Shown here piece after piece: positions 8,208-17,994 of a stretch of DNA of 64,000 bases (positions are counted from its first letter, which is position 1; the number at the start of each line of letters is the position of its first letter). The translations under genes were made by a program, and so were the position numbers. The notes below the pieces were generated by a model. It was not told where the DNA came from, searched no databases, and worked only from the letters and a program-made list of their open reading frames with translations. This DNA is from Desulfovibrio sp. (GTDB taxonomy: Bacteria > Desulfobacterota > Desulfovibrionia > Desulfovibrionales > Desulfovibrionaceae): contig JAIKXS010000017.1 of assembly GCA_024683955.1 (NCBI GenBank), forward strand, positions 62,001 through 126,000. Direction: 5' to 3'.

Positions 8208-9448
8208 CTTCCCAACACAACGCGTTGCGCACCATTTGCACGGACATTGAAAAAAGCGACAAAGACGTTTTCGCCCTGCAGTCGACACTCACATCCTTCC
8301 GGGCACTTCCCCCTGAACACGGCGGAGACGGAGAGGCAAAAAAAGCGGCATGGCTTGAGGCCTATCTTCGCGAAGAACTTGGTGTAAACGAGATTCTTTC
8401 CCTTAACGCCAAGGACGCACGTGTATCCTCGGGCATGCGGCCTAATCTCATTGCCCGGATTCCCGGGAGACAGCACCGCACGCTCTGGATATTCACTCAT
8501 CTTGATGTTGTCTCGGAAGGAGACAGGAACGCCTGGGACACAGATCCGTGGGATGTGGTACAAAAAGGGGACCTTCTCTACGGCCGGGGCGTCGAGGATA
8601 ATCAGCAGGCAACGGTCTCAGCCCTTCTTCTGGCTCGTGCACTCAACCGAAACGCCATCACACCCTATCTTTCTCTCGGCATGGTCTTCATGGCTGATGA
8701 GGAATGCGGCAACACCTACGGTCTTTCGCATGTTCTGAAGGAAAAACCAGACCTTTTCCGGAAGAACGATATCTACCTTGTTCCAGACTTCGGGGATCCC
8801 TCGGCGGCTGTGATTGAAGTAGCTGAAAAAGCCATGCTCTGGCTCAAAATAGAGACAACTGGCAAACAAGGGCATGCCTCAACACCCCATAAGGGACGCA
8901 ATGCGTTTCTGGCAGGATCAGAGATGGTTGTTGCCCTGTCAAAATCCCTGCCCGAGGCGTTTCCGGAAACAAACGCCCTTTTTTCCCCGCCATGCTCTAC
9001 TTTTGTTCCGAGCATGCACGAGGCCAACGTGAACGGCATCAACATTCTTCCGGGACATAATACTTTTTACCTGGACTGCAGAATTCTGCCGGGCACCGAC
9101 ATCCGGGCCGTACGCGAAATGGCCGAGAAGATCTGTGCTTCCATTTCAAGACGTCATAACGTGCAGACAACTGTCACGTGCGTCCACTCACAACGTGCTT
9201 CCTCCATTGATCCGGAGAGCACGTCTGTTCAAGCCCTGAAAAATGCTATCAGGGCTGTCTATAGCATTGACGCAAAAGCCAAAGGCATAGGCGGCGGCAC
9301 CGTTGCCTCCTGCCTGCGGGAGAAGGGCCTTGATGCCATGGCGTGGTCCTGTCTCGACAACACCTGCCACACGCCCAACGAACACTCGTCCGTGAGTGCA
9401 ACCAAAAACGACACTCTGGTCTTTGCGCACATGCTTTTTTCCTCATAA
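8204..9448 (+). CDS. M20 family metallopeptidase
   Basis: A 414-residue zinc amidohydrolase of the M20 family (DapE/ArgE/carboxypeptidase G2 clan), cytoplasmic. Metal ligands are visible: HLDVVSEGD near residue 97, the aspartate of GRGVEDNQQ near 130, the glutamate pair of ADEECGN near 165-166, PDFGDP near 194 and the late histidine of CHTPNEH near 395. The dimerisation lid lies between (KIETTGKQGHASTPHKGRNA). It is not DapE itself by context. The physiological substrate is unknown: a peptide, N-acyl amino acid or carbamoyl compound. The start is fixed by an upstream stop and the ATGA overlap with a putative leader peptide. Confidence 0.85.
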   Translation: MTSQHNALRTICTDIEKSDKDVFALQSTLTSFRALPPEHGGDGEAKKAAWLEAYLREELGVNEILSLNAKDARVSSGMRPNLIARIPGRQHRTLWIFTHLDVVSEGDRNAWDTDPWDVVQKGDLLYGRGVEDNQQATVSALLLARALNRNAITPYLSLGMVFMADEECGNTYGLSHVLKEKPDLFRKNDIYLVPDFGDPSAAVIEVAEKAMLWLKIETTGKQGHASTPHKGRNAFLAGSEMVVALSKSLPEAFPETNALFSPPCSTFVPSMHEANVNGINILPGHNTFYLDCRILPGTDIRAVREMAEKICASISRRHNVQTTVTCVHSQRASSIDPESTSVQALKNAIRAVYSIDAKAKGIGGGTVASCLREKGLDAMAWSCLDNTCHTPNEHSSVSATKNDTLVFAHMLFSS

Positions 9449-9926
9449 CGCCATCGTCAACCCTGTGGGGGCATGAAGTCATTCACAGCAATGACGGTGC
9501 CGCCTTCTGCCAAAGTAACAGCAGAATAAAGAAGATACCGATTCCTGACGGACCCGAGCCATTGCCCTGCAATCGGAGATAAAGCCCTTTCATACTCTTC
9601 TTAAAAATTTTTTCTGAGATCATGTACCGAAGATAAGAATGCTTCCGAAAAGAAGAAAAAAGTGCCCCGTTCATTCTAACGGGGGAAGCGATGCAGACAT
9701 TCTGATAACATAACAGGGAAGGATTTCATCGCGTTATATTCGGAGAAAGGTCTGTTGACAAAACGCATATACGGATATCCGGCTGAACAACGGAGAATAC
9801 TTCGTCATTACACACGGACAATACGTATTATACAAATGCGAAAACGCCATTAAATACAACAAAGAAAGGTAGGGTAGCCGGTGTTCCTCCCACGTGAAAG
9901 CTCGTGGATTTCTCACCGCAAACACT
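9449..9926. other. Intergenic between the M20 gene and mnmG
   Basis: No gene recognised. A hairpin (CCCCGTT 9665-9671 with AACGGGG 9678-9684) is followed on the reverse strand by CACTTTTTTCTTCTTTT. It therefore looks like a leftward intrinsic terminator, although no leftward gene is annotated to its right. Confidence 0.5.
9665..9684 (-). terminator. Leftward-facing hairpin plus U-tract without an obvious gene
   Basis: A 7-bp perfect stem with a 6-nt loop. The U-rich tail appears only on the reverse strand. It would stop antisense transcription coming from within mnmG. Confidence 0.45.
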
Positions 9927-11876
9927 ATGACTAATTCCATTACTTCCCATATTGATGCGAGCTTCGACTGCATTGTCGTCGGAGGAGGCCACGCAGGCTC
10001 CGAAGCCTGTGTGGCATTGGCCCGTCTTGGCTTTTCCGTGCTTCTCATCACCTCGAACCTTGACCGTCTTGGCTATCTTTCCTGCAATCCGGCCATCGGA
10101 GGACTCGCCAAAGGGCATATGGTACGGGAAATCGACGCCCTTGGCGGCATGATGGGAATATGGGCGGACACGGCCGGGATACAGTTCAGGACCCTCAATG
10201 CGAGCAAGGGCCCTGCCGTCCGTGCAACAAGAGCACAGATGGACAGAGACTTCTATCAGAAAGTCGTCAAAAAAACCCTCTATTCCATCCCCTCCCTGAC
10301 CCTCTGGCAGGACAGTGTCGTGACCCTCCTTTCGGACGATTCCCGCATCACCGGAGTCAGAACACGTCTCGGCCGCATGTTTTCGGCAAGACACGTGCTT
10401 CTGACAACCGGCACATTTCTCGAGGGCGTGGTTCATGTGGGTCTGACCAATTTTTCCGCAGGACGCATGGGAGATGCCGCAAGCACGGGACTTTCCGGAA
10501 GTCTCCGTGACCTGGGCTTCCCTGTCGGGAGACTCAAGACTGGTACAACACCCCGTCTTCTCCGCTCATCCATCGATTTTTCCGAACTCGAAGAACAACA
10601 AGGCGACACCCCTCTGCCCTGTTTTAGTTTTTTGGGTCCGAAACCGGCCCTTCCGCAGGTTTCCTGTTTCATCACATGGACCAACGCCGAAACCCATGAG
10701 CGCATCAGGGAGGGTTTTGACCGTTCCCCCCTCTTTACGGGTGTCATCAAGGGTACAGGGGCACGGTACTGCCCATCCATTGAAGACAAGGTCGCCCGCT
10801 TTCCACATCATGACCGCCATCACGTTTTTCTCGAACCCGAGGGTGTTGAGAGCGAAGAGATATACGCCAACGGCATATCCACAAGCCTGCCCCTTGATAT
10901 TCAAGACAGCATGATTCATTCCATCAAAGGTCTGAAGCATGCCGTTATGCTCAGACCCGGCTACGCCATCGAATACGACTACGTCGATCCGACCTCGCTC
11001 AAGCCGACCCTTGAAAGCAAACACGTCAAGGGGCTCTGGATGGCAGGTCAAATCAACGGGACATCAGGCTACGAAGAAGCCGCGGCCCAGGGGCTCTGGG
11101 CAGCCCTCAACATCATTGCCGAAGAACGATCCCTTCCGCCCTTCCTTCCGGGACGTGACGAGGCCTATATGTCCGTCCTTGTGGACGACCTCGTTACCCT
11201 CGGCACGAACGAACCATATCGCATGTTCACCTCCAGGGCGGAACACCGCCTGCTCTTACGCGAAGACAATGCTGACCGGCGTCTGACGCCCAAGGGACAT
11301 GAACTCGGTCTTGTCAGCGAGAAACGATGGGAACATTTCCTGCATAAGGAAGAACTGCGGGCAGGTCTTGAAAAGGAACTGACAAAAAGTCATATTTCAC
11401 AAGAGATGCACGCGCCGGCAGATCTTCAGGGACACAATACAGCTCTTGTGCTCAAACGTGCTGACGTGACCATGGAAACATTGAAAAATTTTGTGGCCGG
11501 AACCGGTTTACCCCTTGAAACAGCCCTTTCCGGTCTTTCTGACGACATTCTTTTCGGTGTACAGACAGACATCAAGTATGCCGGATACCTTGCTAGAGAA
11601 AAGCAACTGTGCGAGAAAGGACGTCGGCTGGAGGAAATTCTTCTTCCCGATGATATCGACTACAGAAACATTGCCGGTCTGACGCTCGAAGTTCAGGAAA
11701 AACTCATGCGAATACGCCCAGTTACCCTGGCACAGGCAGGCCGTATCTCGGGAATCACTCCGGCGGCCATTTCCTGTCTTGAGATCCACCTTCACAAAAA
11801 CAAACGAAGAAAAGCCGTAGCAGCATCAGAAGCACCCGCCACGCCCCCATGCAGCACAGGAGACACAAACGGCTAG
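9927..11876 (+). CDS. mnmG: tRNA uridine-5-carboxymethylaminomethyl(34) synthesis enzyme MnmG
   Basis: FAD-binding subunit that with MnmE installs the cmnm5 group on wobble uridine 34 of several tRNAs. The dinucleotide-binding motif [13 protein letters not shown] occurs near residue 20. Family signatures [20 protein letters not shown] and [11 protein letters not shown] follow, and the C-terminal MnmE-binding region includes [10 protein letters not shown]. The ATG at 9927 gives 649 residues. A GTG at 9894 in the same frame would add 11. Neither has a strong ribosome binding site, so the start is uncertain by that amount. It is followed 9 bp later by a PilZ-domain gene, probably the same transcript. 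The mature enzyme acts in the cytoplasm as a dimer. Confidence 0.96.
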   Translation: MTNSITSHIDASFDCIVVGGGHAGSEACVALARLGFSVLLITSNLDRLGYLSCNPAIGGLAKGHMVREIDALGGMMGIWADTAGIQFRTLNASKGPAVRATRAQMDRDFYQKVVKKTLYSIPSLTLWQDSVVTLLSDDSRITGVRTRLGRMFSARHVLLTTGTFLEGVVHVGLTNFSAGRMGDAASTGLSGSLRDLGFPVGRLKTGTTPRLLRSSIDFSELEEQQGDTPLPCFSFLGPKPALPQVSCFITWTNAETHERIREGFDRSPLFTGVIKGTGARYCPSIEDKVARFPHHDRHHVFLEPEGVESEEIYANGISTSLPLDIQDSMIHSIKGLKHAVMLRPGYAIEYDYVDPTSLKPTLESKHVKGLWMAGQINGTSGYEEAAAQGLWAALNIIAEERSLPPFLPGRDEAYMSVLVDDLVTLGTNEPYRMFTSRAEHRLLLREDNADRRLTPKGHELGLVSEKRWEHFLHKEELRAGLEKELTKSHISQEMHAPADLQGHNTALVLKRADVTMETLKNFVAGTGLPLETALSGLSDDILFGVQTDIKYAGYLAREKQLCEKGRRLEEILLPDDIDYRNIAGLTLEVQEKLMRIRPVTLAQAGRISGITPAAISCLEIHLHKNKRRKAVAASEAPATPPCSTGDTNG

Positions 11877-11885
11877 GAAGAATAC

Positions 11886-12884
11886 GTGCAAAACTCGAGT
11901 TTTTTTGATTCCATCCACTATTTTATGGTAACCCGCACAGGCGGAGAAATCTTTCTCATTTTTCTCGCCCTCTCTCTTCCCCTGCTCTTTTTTATCTTCC
12001 GGGAATTCAACCGATTCCGCCATGCCCGTGAATTACGCAAGCGTAAACAGGTGATTCATGACACCATGCAGACAGCCCAGCTCCAAAACGAAACATTTGA
12101 AATCCAGCTCGGTGAAAAGGACGCACGTACAGCATATTCAGCGCTTCTGAATAAGATTGGCGAGGATGAGCTCGAATTTCTCACCTTCTCACATATATCC
12201 AAAGTCTGGGAAGGAAACGAGGCGAGTATTTTCTTTTGCATCAGAGATAAAAAACAGCGAATTTTCTACAAGTTTGTTGCCGTACTGTGGAGCATTGACC
12301 CACATCAACAGGCATCTCTTCTCCGAGTCAAAACACCGAAGGGACTTGAAATCGGCCAAAAACGGGCCTTTTTCAGAATCGCCCCGCTTCCTAACACAAT
12401 ACGTGTTTTGGCGCTCTGGGCTCTGTTACCGACAGCGCCTCTTCCCCGGACAACAAACGAAATCGGCCCCCCTCTCATCAGCTGCACCATGCGGCGCAAA
12501 ACCGACAGGCCGGATGATTTTTCGCTCAATGTCGAGGATATCTCCGGTTCTGGGATAGGCCTGCGCGTCCGTACATCTCTTGAGGACGAACGCATCGTCA
12601 AGGACGGGCAGATTCTCTGTCTCGTGGTGTACAACGAGGCCATCCACGGGGAAGAGCGTCTGGTCAATTTTGTCTGCACTGGACGGATCACGAATATCCG
12701 CGAGGATGCGGAAAAAACAGGCAATAGAATCCTGGGGATCGAATTTACCAACTGGGCGCTGCTCGAAAAGGGCAATCCCGCCATCAACTGGTTCCATCAG
12801 ACAAAGGCAACAGGCATTGGTCCCATTCTTCAGTGGGTCACAAAAATGGATATTGAATCGCGTAAAAACACGCCTACGCAATAA
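11886..12884 (+). CDS. Membrane-anchored PilZ-domain protein (c-di-GMP receptor candidate)
   Basis: A 332-residue protein starting at GTG with AGGAAG five bases upstream. One membrane segment (GGEIFLIFLALSLPLLFFIF) lies near residues 19-38, with the remainder likely cytoplasmic. A YcgR-like N-terminal region is followed by a PilZ domain. It has the RxxxR motif RAFFR near residue 158 and the DISGSGIGLRV motif near 218, matching the two c-di-GMP contact elements (RxxxR and D/NxSxxG). Such proteins couple c-di-GMP to motility or secretion. It follows mnmG by 9 bp. The binding residues look intact, so ligand binding is likely. The downstream output is unknown. Confidence 0.85.
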   Translation: MQNSSFFDSIHYFMVTRTGGEIFLIFLALSLPLLFFIFREFNRFRHARELRKRKQVIHDTMQTAQLQNETFEIQLGEKDARTAYSALLNKIGEDELEFLTFSHISKVWEGNEASIFFCIRDKKQRIFYKFVAVLWSIDPHQQASLLRVKTPKGLEIGQKRAFFRIAPLPNTIRVLALWALLPTAPLPRTTNEIGPPLISCTMRRKTDRPDDFSLNVEDISGSGIGLRVRTSLEDERIVKDGQILCLVVYNEAIHGEERLVNFVCTGRITNIREDAEKTGNRILGIEFTNWALLEKGNPAINWFHQTKATGIGPILQWVTKMDIESRKNTPTQ

Positions 12885-13240
12885 CCTTTTCTGCGCTCAC
12901 ATCAGACTTGGGTATCACGGTGACATGCCGTGCCTTCCATTCCAACATATAACAGCTTATGGTAGGTACTAAAAAAGCGTACACGAGCTGTGATACCTTC
13001 ATGCGGACAACAATGGTTACGGTACAGTCCAAATCTGTACACAATTGAAAATGCGCTTCCGATGGCATGCCATACAGAAGCAGCGCTACCCTCTGCGGCG
13101 GGGAATGTCGTACGGACATCTTTTGCAAAAGGTTTTTGTCCGTAGCGAGGGGGCGCCTGTAGCGCGGCAGCGTTATCTTGCGCATGTTCTCCCTGTCTTC
13201 GGAAACGGAGAACATCTAAACATCAGAAAGGAGACCGACC
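12885..13240. other. Intergenic leader region before corC
   Basis: No credible gene; the reverse frame across it lacks a ribosome binding site. Two strong hairpins at 13111-13144 and 13184-13215 precede the corC start and could form a structured 5' leader. Confidence 0.5.
13111..13215 (+). promoter_or_regulatory. Two-hairpin structured leader of corC-lnt
   Basis: TACGGACA (13111-13118) pairs with TGTCCGTA (13137-13144), with a CTTTTGCAAAAG palindrome inside. ATGTTCTCC (13184-13192) pairs perfectly with GGAGAACAT (13207-13215). The second hairpin ends 12 nt before the AAGGAG of corC. No known riboswitch consensus was recognised. Confidence 0.45.
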
Positions 13241-14089
13241 TTGGACGATTCTTCGGATACGCATAGTACCCTCTGGTCACGACTCAGCCGATTATTCTGT
13301 CGTGACAATGAAGAAAAACTCGAACAGGCCATTCTTGACGCGAGCGCTGACGGCGAAGTGGAACCGGAAGAAAAATCCATGCTTCTCGGCATTCTGCGTT
13401 TCAACGATCTCTTTGTCCATGACACCATGACTCCGCGAACGGACATGGACTGCATCCCAGTTGAAAGCACCCTTGATGATGTGGCGCGGCTCATTGTGAA
13501 ATCCGGTCATTCCAGGATCCCCGTCTTCAGAGATACCCGTGACAATATTGTCGGCATTGTCCATGCCAAGGACATTCTGCCGTGTTTTCTTGACGGGCAT
13601 CAGCCCCTCACGCTTGCACAGATCATGCGAGAACCGTTCTTTGTGCCCGACACAAAGTCTACCCGCACTCTTCTGCAGGAATTCCGTACCAGAAAACAGC
13701 ACATCGCCATTGCTCTTGATGAATACGGCGGTACAAGCGGTCTTATCACCATAGAGGACGTTATCGAAGAAATTGTGGGAGATATAGAGGACGAACACGA
13801 CACCCCACGTGAAGAAGATATCAGGGCCTCGGAGAACGGATCCTACATTCTTACGGGACGGGCCAATCTCGAAGACCTGACGGAGCTCGGACTCTCTCTG
13901 GAAAACGACGAGGTCGACACCATCGGCGGCTATCTTTGCATGTACGCCGGGCACGTTCCGACCAAGGGGGAAAATTTTCTTCTCGACGGCTGGAAACTGA
14001 CCATTCTGAATGCAGATCAAAAACTCATCCACAGCATTCTGCTCGAACCCTCAACGTCAGGAGAAAAGCCGAAGCCTGACGAAAACTGA
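13241..14089 (+). CDS. corC: CBS-domain CorC/HlyC family protein
   Basis: A 282-residue soluble protein of the CorC/YbeX family, associated with magnesium/cobalt homeostasis. After an acidic N-terminus come two CBS domains (MTPRTDMDCIPVESTLDDV at about 64-82; FVPDTKSTRTLLQEF at about 134-148). The transporter-associated C-terminal domain CorC_HlyC follows (ILTGRANLEDLTELG, DEVDTIGGYL). The start is TTG at 13241, with AAGGAG seven bases upstream and no nearby ATG. It lacks the DUF21 membrane domain of the larger homologues. It overlaps the lnt start region (TGATATG), indicating translational coupling with lnt, the usual partner in this family. Confidence 0.93.
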   Translation: MDDSSDTHSTLWSRLSRLFCRDNEEKLEQAILDASADGEVEPEEKSMLLGILRFNDLFVHDTMTPRTDMDCIPVESTLDDVARLIVKSGHSRIPVFRDTRDNIVGIVHAKDILPCFLDGHQPLTLAQIMREPFFVPDTKSTRTLLQEFRTRKQHIAIALDEYGGTSGLITIEDVIEEIVGDIEDEHDTPREEDIRASENGSYILTGRANLEDLTELGLSLENDEVDTIGGYLCMYAGHVPTKGENFLLDGWKLTILNADQKLIHSILLEPSTSGEKPKPDEN

Positions 14090-14090
14090 T

Positions 14091-15677
14091 ATGGACTACG
14101 TTCTCCCCCCCAAAACACAGAGCGAACGAGTGCGCGTCACTGTCCTGCTCTCCCTGTTCGGCGCTCTGGCGCTCTTCCTTGGTGCCCCGAACAATCTTTT
14201 TTCGTGTCCGGTCCTCATTCTTTTCTGGCCTCTTTCCCTCGTTCTGAACGGTCTCTTCTCCTCTTCGGCAAGAGAGGCCTTCTGCAGGGGACTTCTCACT
14301 AACATCCCAGGGACCCTTGCAAGCCTGTACTGGCTCGCGCTTCCAATCCGCGAAGTAGGTCTTTTACCCTGGCCCGTTGCGGCGGGCTGCGCGGTCCTCG
14401 TCTGCCTTGCCCTGAGCGCCCTGCTTGCCCTGCAGAGCCTTACGGCCTTTTTTTTTCGCCGGACGTCCCCTCTTCTTCTCCCTTTTGCCATGGCCTCGTC
14501 CTGGCTCGTCCTTGAAGAAGCGAACGCCCTTCTTGCAGGCTTTCCCTGGCTTCCTATAAGCGGATCTCTCGTTGCCTGGCCTCTTCTCGTCCAGTCCGCC
14601 GCCTGGATCGGGATGTACGGAACCGACTTTCTCTGGGAACTGACCGTCTTTCTCCTCATTCCCTTTCTTCTTCGGCAAAAGGGAGGACGCCCACTCGCCG
14701 CTTCCTCTCTACTTCTTGCAGGTTTTCTTCTTTTTCTCGGCTTCCGTTCGCTTGCGGCCCATCCCCTTGAAGTCAACCCGCAGGACGAAAAGAGCTTTCC
14801 CGTGCTTTTCATAGAAGGCAATTTTGATCAGAACCAAAAATGGGTTCCATCCCTTCAGCGAGAAACGGTTCAGCGCTACGCCTACCTGACGGAAAAAGCC
14901 CTCAACGGACGAAGCGGAATTCTCGTCATCTGGCCCGAAACAGCCATGCCCTTCTTTCTGGAAACAAAACCACTGCTCGCGGAGGCGATCCGCAATGTAG
15001 CCATGATCCACCAAATTCCCCTGCTCTTTGGAGCACCGGGCACCGATCTTGGCAAAAAAACACCGGAAGGGTCTTCCCCCGTCTATAACCGTGCACTCCT
15101 CCTGGGACCTGCCGGCCGTCTGCTTGGTTTCTACGACAAGGAACATCTCGTCCCCTTCGGTGAATATACACCGTCATTTCTCGACCTTGCCTTTTTAAAG
15201 CCCCTGCTTCAGGGAGTCGGAGTCTATACGCCCGGTGAAATGACGGCACCACTTTGCGCGGGAAACCTTTCGCTCGGCATGCTCATCTGCTATGAGGCGA
15301 TCTTCCCCTGGATCGCCCAAAAACGGGTAGAGGAAGGGGCCAACGTTCTCTGCGATATCAGTAACGACGGATGGTTCGGCACAACGCCGGCCTCACGCCA
15401 GCATCTCTACCTCACGGCCCTCAGAGCCGTTGAACAGGGACGTTGGATGCTCAGGGGAACCAACTCCGGCATTTCTGCCGTCATAGATCCCCAGGGACGT
15501 ATCGTGGAAAGAGGGCCTCTCTTCACGGAAGGATTTCTCGAAGGAAAAGCCAAAATCTCTGAAACAAGGACCCTCTTTCACCGCTTTTTCCCCATCTTTT
15601 TCTATCTCGTTCCCGCGCTGGCCCTTCTCTTCCTGTTTACGCTGCTGCTTGTGTCCGTACTCCGCAAAAAACAGTAG
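14091..15677 (+). CDS. lnt: Apolipoprotein N-acyltransferase
   Basis: Integral inner-membrane enzyme that transfers the third acyl chain to the N-terminal cysteine of apolipoproteins, the last step of lipoprotein maturation. It has 528 residues. Several hydrophobic helices occupy the first 225 residues, followed by a periplasmic nitrilase-like domain and a final membrane helix (FFYLVPALALLFLFTLLLV). The catalytic triad is visible: glutamate in IWPETAMPFF, lysine in YDKEHLVPFGEY and cysteine in LICYEAIFP. ATG at 14091 directly follows the corC stop, so translation is probably coupled. Its pathway partner lspA is at 59.2-59.7 kb. Confidence 0.96.
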   Translation: MDYVLPPKTQSERVRVTVLLSLFGALALFLGAPNNLFSCPVLILFWPLSLVLNGLFSSSAREAFCRGLLTNIPGTLASLYWLALPIREVGLLPWPVAAGCAVLVCLALSALLALQSLTAFFFRRTSPLLLPFAMASSWLVLEEANALLAGFPWLPISGSLVAWPLLVQSAAWIGMYGTDFLWELTVFLLIPFLLRQKGGRPLAASSLLLAGFLLFLGFRSLAAHPLEVNPQDEKSFPVLFIEGNFDQNQKWVPSLQRETVQRYAYLTEKALNGRSGILVIWPETAMPFFLETKPLLAEAIRNVAMIHQIPLLFGAPGTDLGKKTPEGSSPVYNRALLLGPAGRLLGFYDKEHLVPFGEYTPSFLDLAFLKPLLQGVGVYTPGEMTAPLCAGNLSLGMLICYEAIFPWIAQKRVEEGANVLCDISNDGWFGTTPASRQHLYLTALRAVEQGRWMLRGTNSGISAVIDPQGRIVERGPLFTEGFLEGKAKISETRTLFHRFFPIFFYLVPALALLFLFTLLLVSVLRKKQ

Positions 15678-15738
15678 ACATGATAAAGAGCTCTTTGTAA
15701 GCTGAATTTTTTCGACAATTTTTCCTCAAGGACCCCCT

Positions 15739-16873
15739 ATGGCCGAAACATCCCTCCGTCTCTCCGACATCCGTATGGAAACCCAGCCCCTTCTTCTCCG
15801 TTTTGACACCTTATGGAGGAGTCTTTGACCTCGCTCAAAGCAAAACTCGGCTAGCAGCCATTGAAACGGAACTTTCAAAGCCCGATGCCTGGAACAACCC
15901 TCAGGGCATGACCCCCCTTTTACAGGAGAAGGGACGCCTCGAAGTAGATATAGAACGTCTCAACCGTTTACAGAAATGCCGTGATGACCTTCTGCTCTGG
16001 CTTGAACTCGCGAGCGAGGGAGACGAGGGTGAAGCCATTGAATCCCTCGAGGATGCGCTCCGGGTCTTTGAAGAGCAGCTTGACGCGACAGAACTTGTCA
16101 TGCTTTTAAACGGCAAGCACGACAACTGTGCAGCTCTCCTTGAAATTCACCCAGGGGCCGGGGGAACAGAATCCCAGGACTGGGGCGAAATGCTTCTGCG
16201 TATGTACACACGCTGGGCCGCGGCTCGGGGCTTCAAAGTTGAGGAACTCGACTATCAGCCCGGAGAGGAGGCGGGTCTCAAACGTGTTACGCTCCGGATT
16301 TCCGGGCCCTATGCGTACGGTCTGTTAAAAAGCGAACGCGGCACACACAGACTGATCCGGATATCCCCGTTCGACGCTTCCGGCCGACGCCATACATCCT
16401 TCACGGCTGTTGACGTTATCGCCGATGTGGGCGATGACATACAGATAGAGATTAAGGAGTCGGACCTGCGCATCGACATTTTCCACTCAAGCGGCCCCGG
16501 CGGACAAAGCGTCAACACCACAAGCTCTGCCGTTCGTATCACCCACCTGCCAACCGGCGTTGTTGTGCAGTGCCAGAACGAGCGGTCACAGCTTCAGAAC
16601 AGGGAAGGAGCCATGCGTGTTCTCAAGGCCAGACTCTATGCCCTTGAAGAGGCAAAACGTGATCAGGAACGCCAGGAGGCCTACGTCAACAAAGGGGCCA
16701 TAGACTTCGGCAGTCAGATCAGAACTTACACTCTGCAGCCTTTCCGTCTTGTGACCGATCACAGAACAAACAAAAAATATACAGATGTCGATGCCATTCT
16801 TGACGGGGGCATTGATCATCTCCAACACGATTTTCTTCTCTGCACCCGTCAGGATCAGAAAGAAATATCGTAA
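15739..16873 (+). CDS. prfB: Peptide chain release factor 2, with programmed +1 frameshift
   Basis: RF2 recognises UAA and UGA. ATG at 15739 (AAGGA six bases upstream) opens a 29-codon frame ending CTT TGA at 15823-15828. A +1 slip on CTTTGAC continues at GAC 15827 into the main frame, giving about 377 residues. The Shine-Dalgarno-like GGAGGA (15815-15820) just before the slippery site is the known stimulator. The body shows the RF2 specificity motif SPF (RISPFDASG) and the peptidyl-hydrolysis motif GGQ (SSGPGGQSVNT). This is the conserved autoregulatory circuit in which low RF2 favours frameshifting. It lies 61 bp after lnt. Confidence 0.97.
15815..15829 (+). promoter_or_regulatory. prfB programmed frameshift site
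   Basis: An internal Shine-Dalgarno-like GGAGGA, a short spacer, then CTT TGA C. The in-frame UGA at 15826-15828 is the RF2 autoregulatory stop. The layout matches the classical RF2 site. Confidence 0.93.
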
Positions 16874-17030
16874 CGTTCCAACAGGGCAGGCCGCAACGCC
16901 AGAGGCAGACTATTTGCGTCATTCCGTGGTTGGCGCTGGCATACCGTTACGGCAGATTCAGGATAAGGAACACCATACGGCAGCGTTTTCTCTCCGCGTC
17001 AAGACGGACAACTCACGCTGAAAAAAATGT

Positions 17031-17789
17031 ATGAAGAAGAACATTGATTTCAAGGCTCTCGCAGAGGAACTGGCAGCCCTCGAAAAGCAGGGAAAGGGCA
17101 AGGGGCATGACCTGCTTATCGCGCGAGTCCTCCATAACATGTCTCCGGACCGTTGGGCGGAATTCTGCAAGGCCTATCCTTCAAGCAACTGGGGAGCCAT
17201 CCCCCTTTCCGAACTTGCTCTTTCGCATATGGCTGACAGCGACGCCAATGCAGCTCTTCTTGAAGAGGAATTACAGAACGCAATTATCACGGAAAAGTTT
17301 ACGGAACAGCTTGAACGGGAACTCCTGCGACTTGAACGTTTCGGGGGTGAGCTCAGCATGTTCTCCTGCATGGTGCACGACGCCGGTGAAAAATGCCTGT
17401 CAAAGCTCAAAAAGACACTGATTTCCATTCTCAGGGAGAATGTTGAATCCTGCGACAGCATGGCCCTGGACGCCAAAGGGCATCCGCTTGTCCTCCTCCC
17501 CGGAGCAGGTCCTGTCCGCTCACGCCACCTCTGCGAAACCCTCCAGACAAGCTTTGCCAAAAGGACCAAACGGCAGGGGCAGGAGGCGGAGCTTGTCCTT
17601 GGACTTGTCAGCATAGGACATACAGAAAAGATTTCAGCTGACGGTCTGCTCTCCCGTGTTGAAGAGGCCCTGACAAAAGCCCTTGCCGAGCCTTCACGTA
17701 TTTTTCAGATCGGTCCGGAACTTCTGGATGAACGTTCCACGCTTGTGCACTCGGACGAAAAACGATTCCTCTTTTTTGGAGGTGCATAG
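17031..17789 (+). CDS. Degenerate GGDEF-like protein next to flhG
   Basis: A 252-residue cytoplasmic protein with no membrane segment. The N-terminal 80 residues are helical and charged. From about residue 98, ERELLRLERFGGELSMFSCMV resembles the opening of a GGDEF domain, in which a helix is followed by the first beta strand. The remainder follows the nucleotide cyclase fold loosely. The GG(D/E)EF loop itself is absent: the expected hairpin position reads DAKGHPLVLLPGAGP. It cannot be a normal diguanylate cyclase. It lies between prfB and flhG, pointing to a structural or regulatory role near flagellar number control. Family and function are inferred. Confidence 0.7.
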   Translation: MKKNIDFKALAEELAALEKQGKGKGHDLLIARVLHNMSPDRWAEFCKAYPSSNWGAIPLSELALSHMADSDANAALLEEELQNAIITEKFTEQLERELLRLERFGGELSMFSCMVHDAGEKCLSKLKKTLISILRENVESCDSMALDAKGHPLVLLPGAGPVRSRHLCETLQTSFAKRTKRQGQEAELVLGLVSIGHTEKISADGLLSRVEEALTKALAEPSRIFQIGPELLDERSTLVHSDEKRFLFFGGA

Positions 17790-17994
17790 CACCGGACTCT
17801 TTGCCTTTCCTTTTCCTGCGGACTTTTAGGACAAAAACAGTCGGAAAGACCGTGCGGTCCGCCAAGGAGATTCTCTCTATCAAACCGGAAAGACCAACGC
17901 ATGACGTTTCGGCCTTACCGTTTGCAAAATCAACGAAAACCCCCGCATACGGACGGGAATTGCGCCCCTTAGGGTGAGCGCAGTGGGATACGGT

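Noticed and set aside
9753..9790. TTGACA-based promoter upstream of mnmG
   Set aside because: No acceptable -10 hexamer at 16-18 nt spacing.
12874..13215. Reverse-strand 113-residue frame upstream of corC
   Set aside because: No ribosome binding site, no recognisable domain, and its start lies inside a strong hairpin.
13292..14032. Long reverse-strand frame opposite corC
   Set aside because: Shadow of a confidently identified gene, without a ribosome binding site or domain.
14096..14821. Long reverse-strand frame opposite lnt
   Set aside because: Arg-rich composition typical of an antisense shadow; the forward gene is certain.
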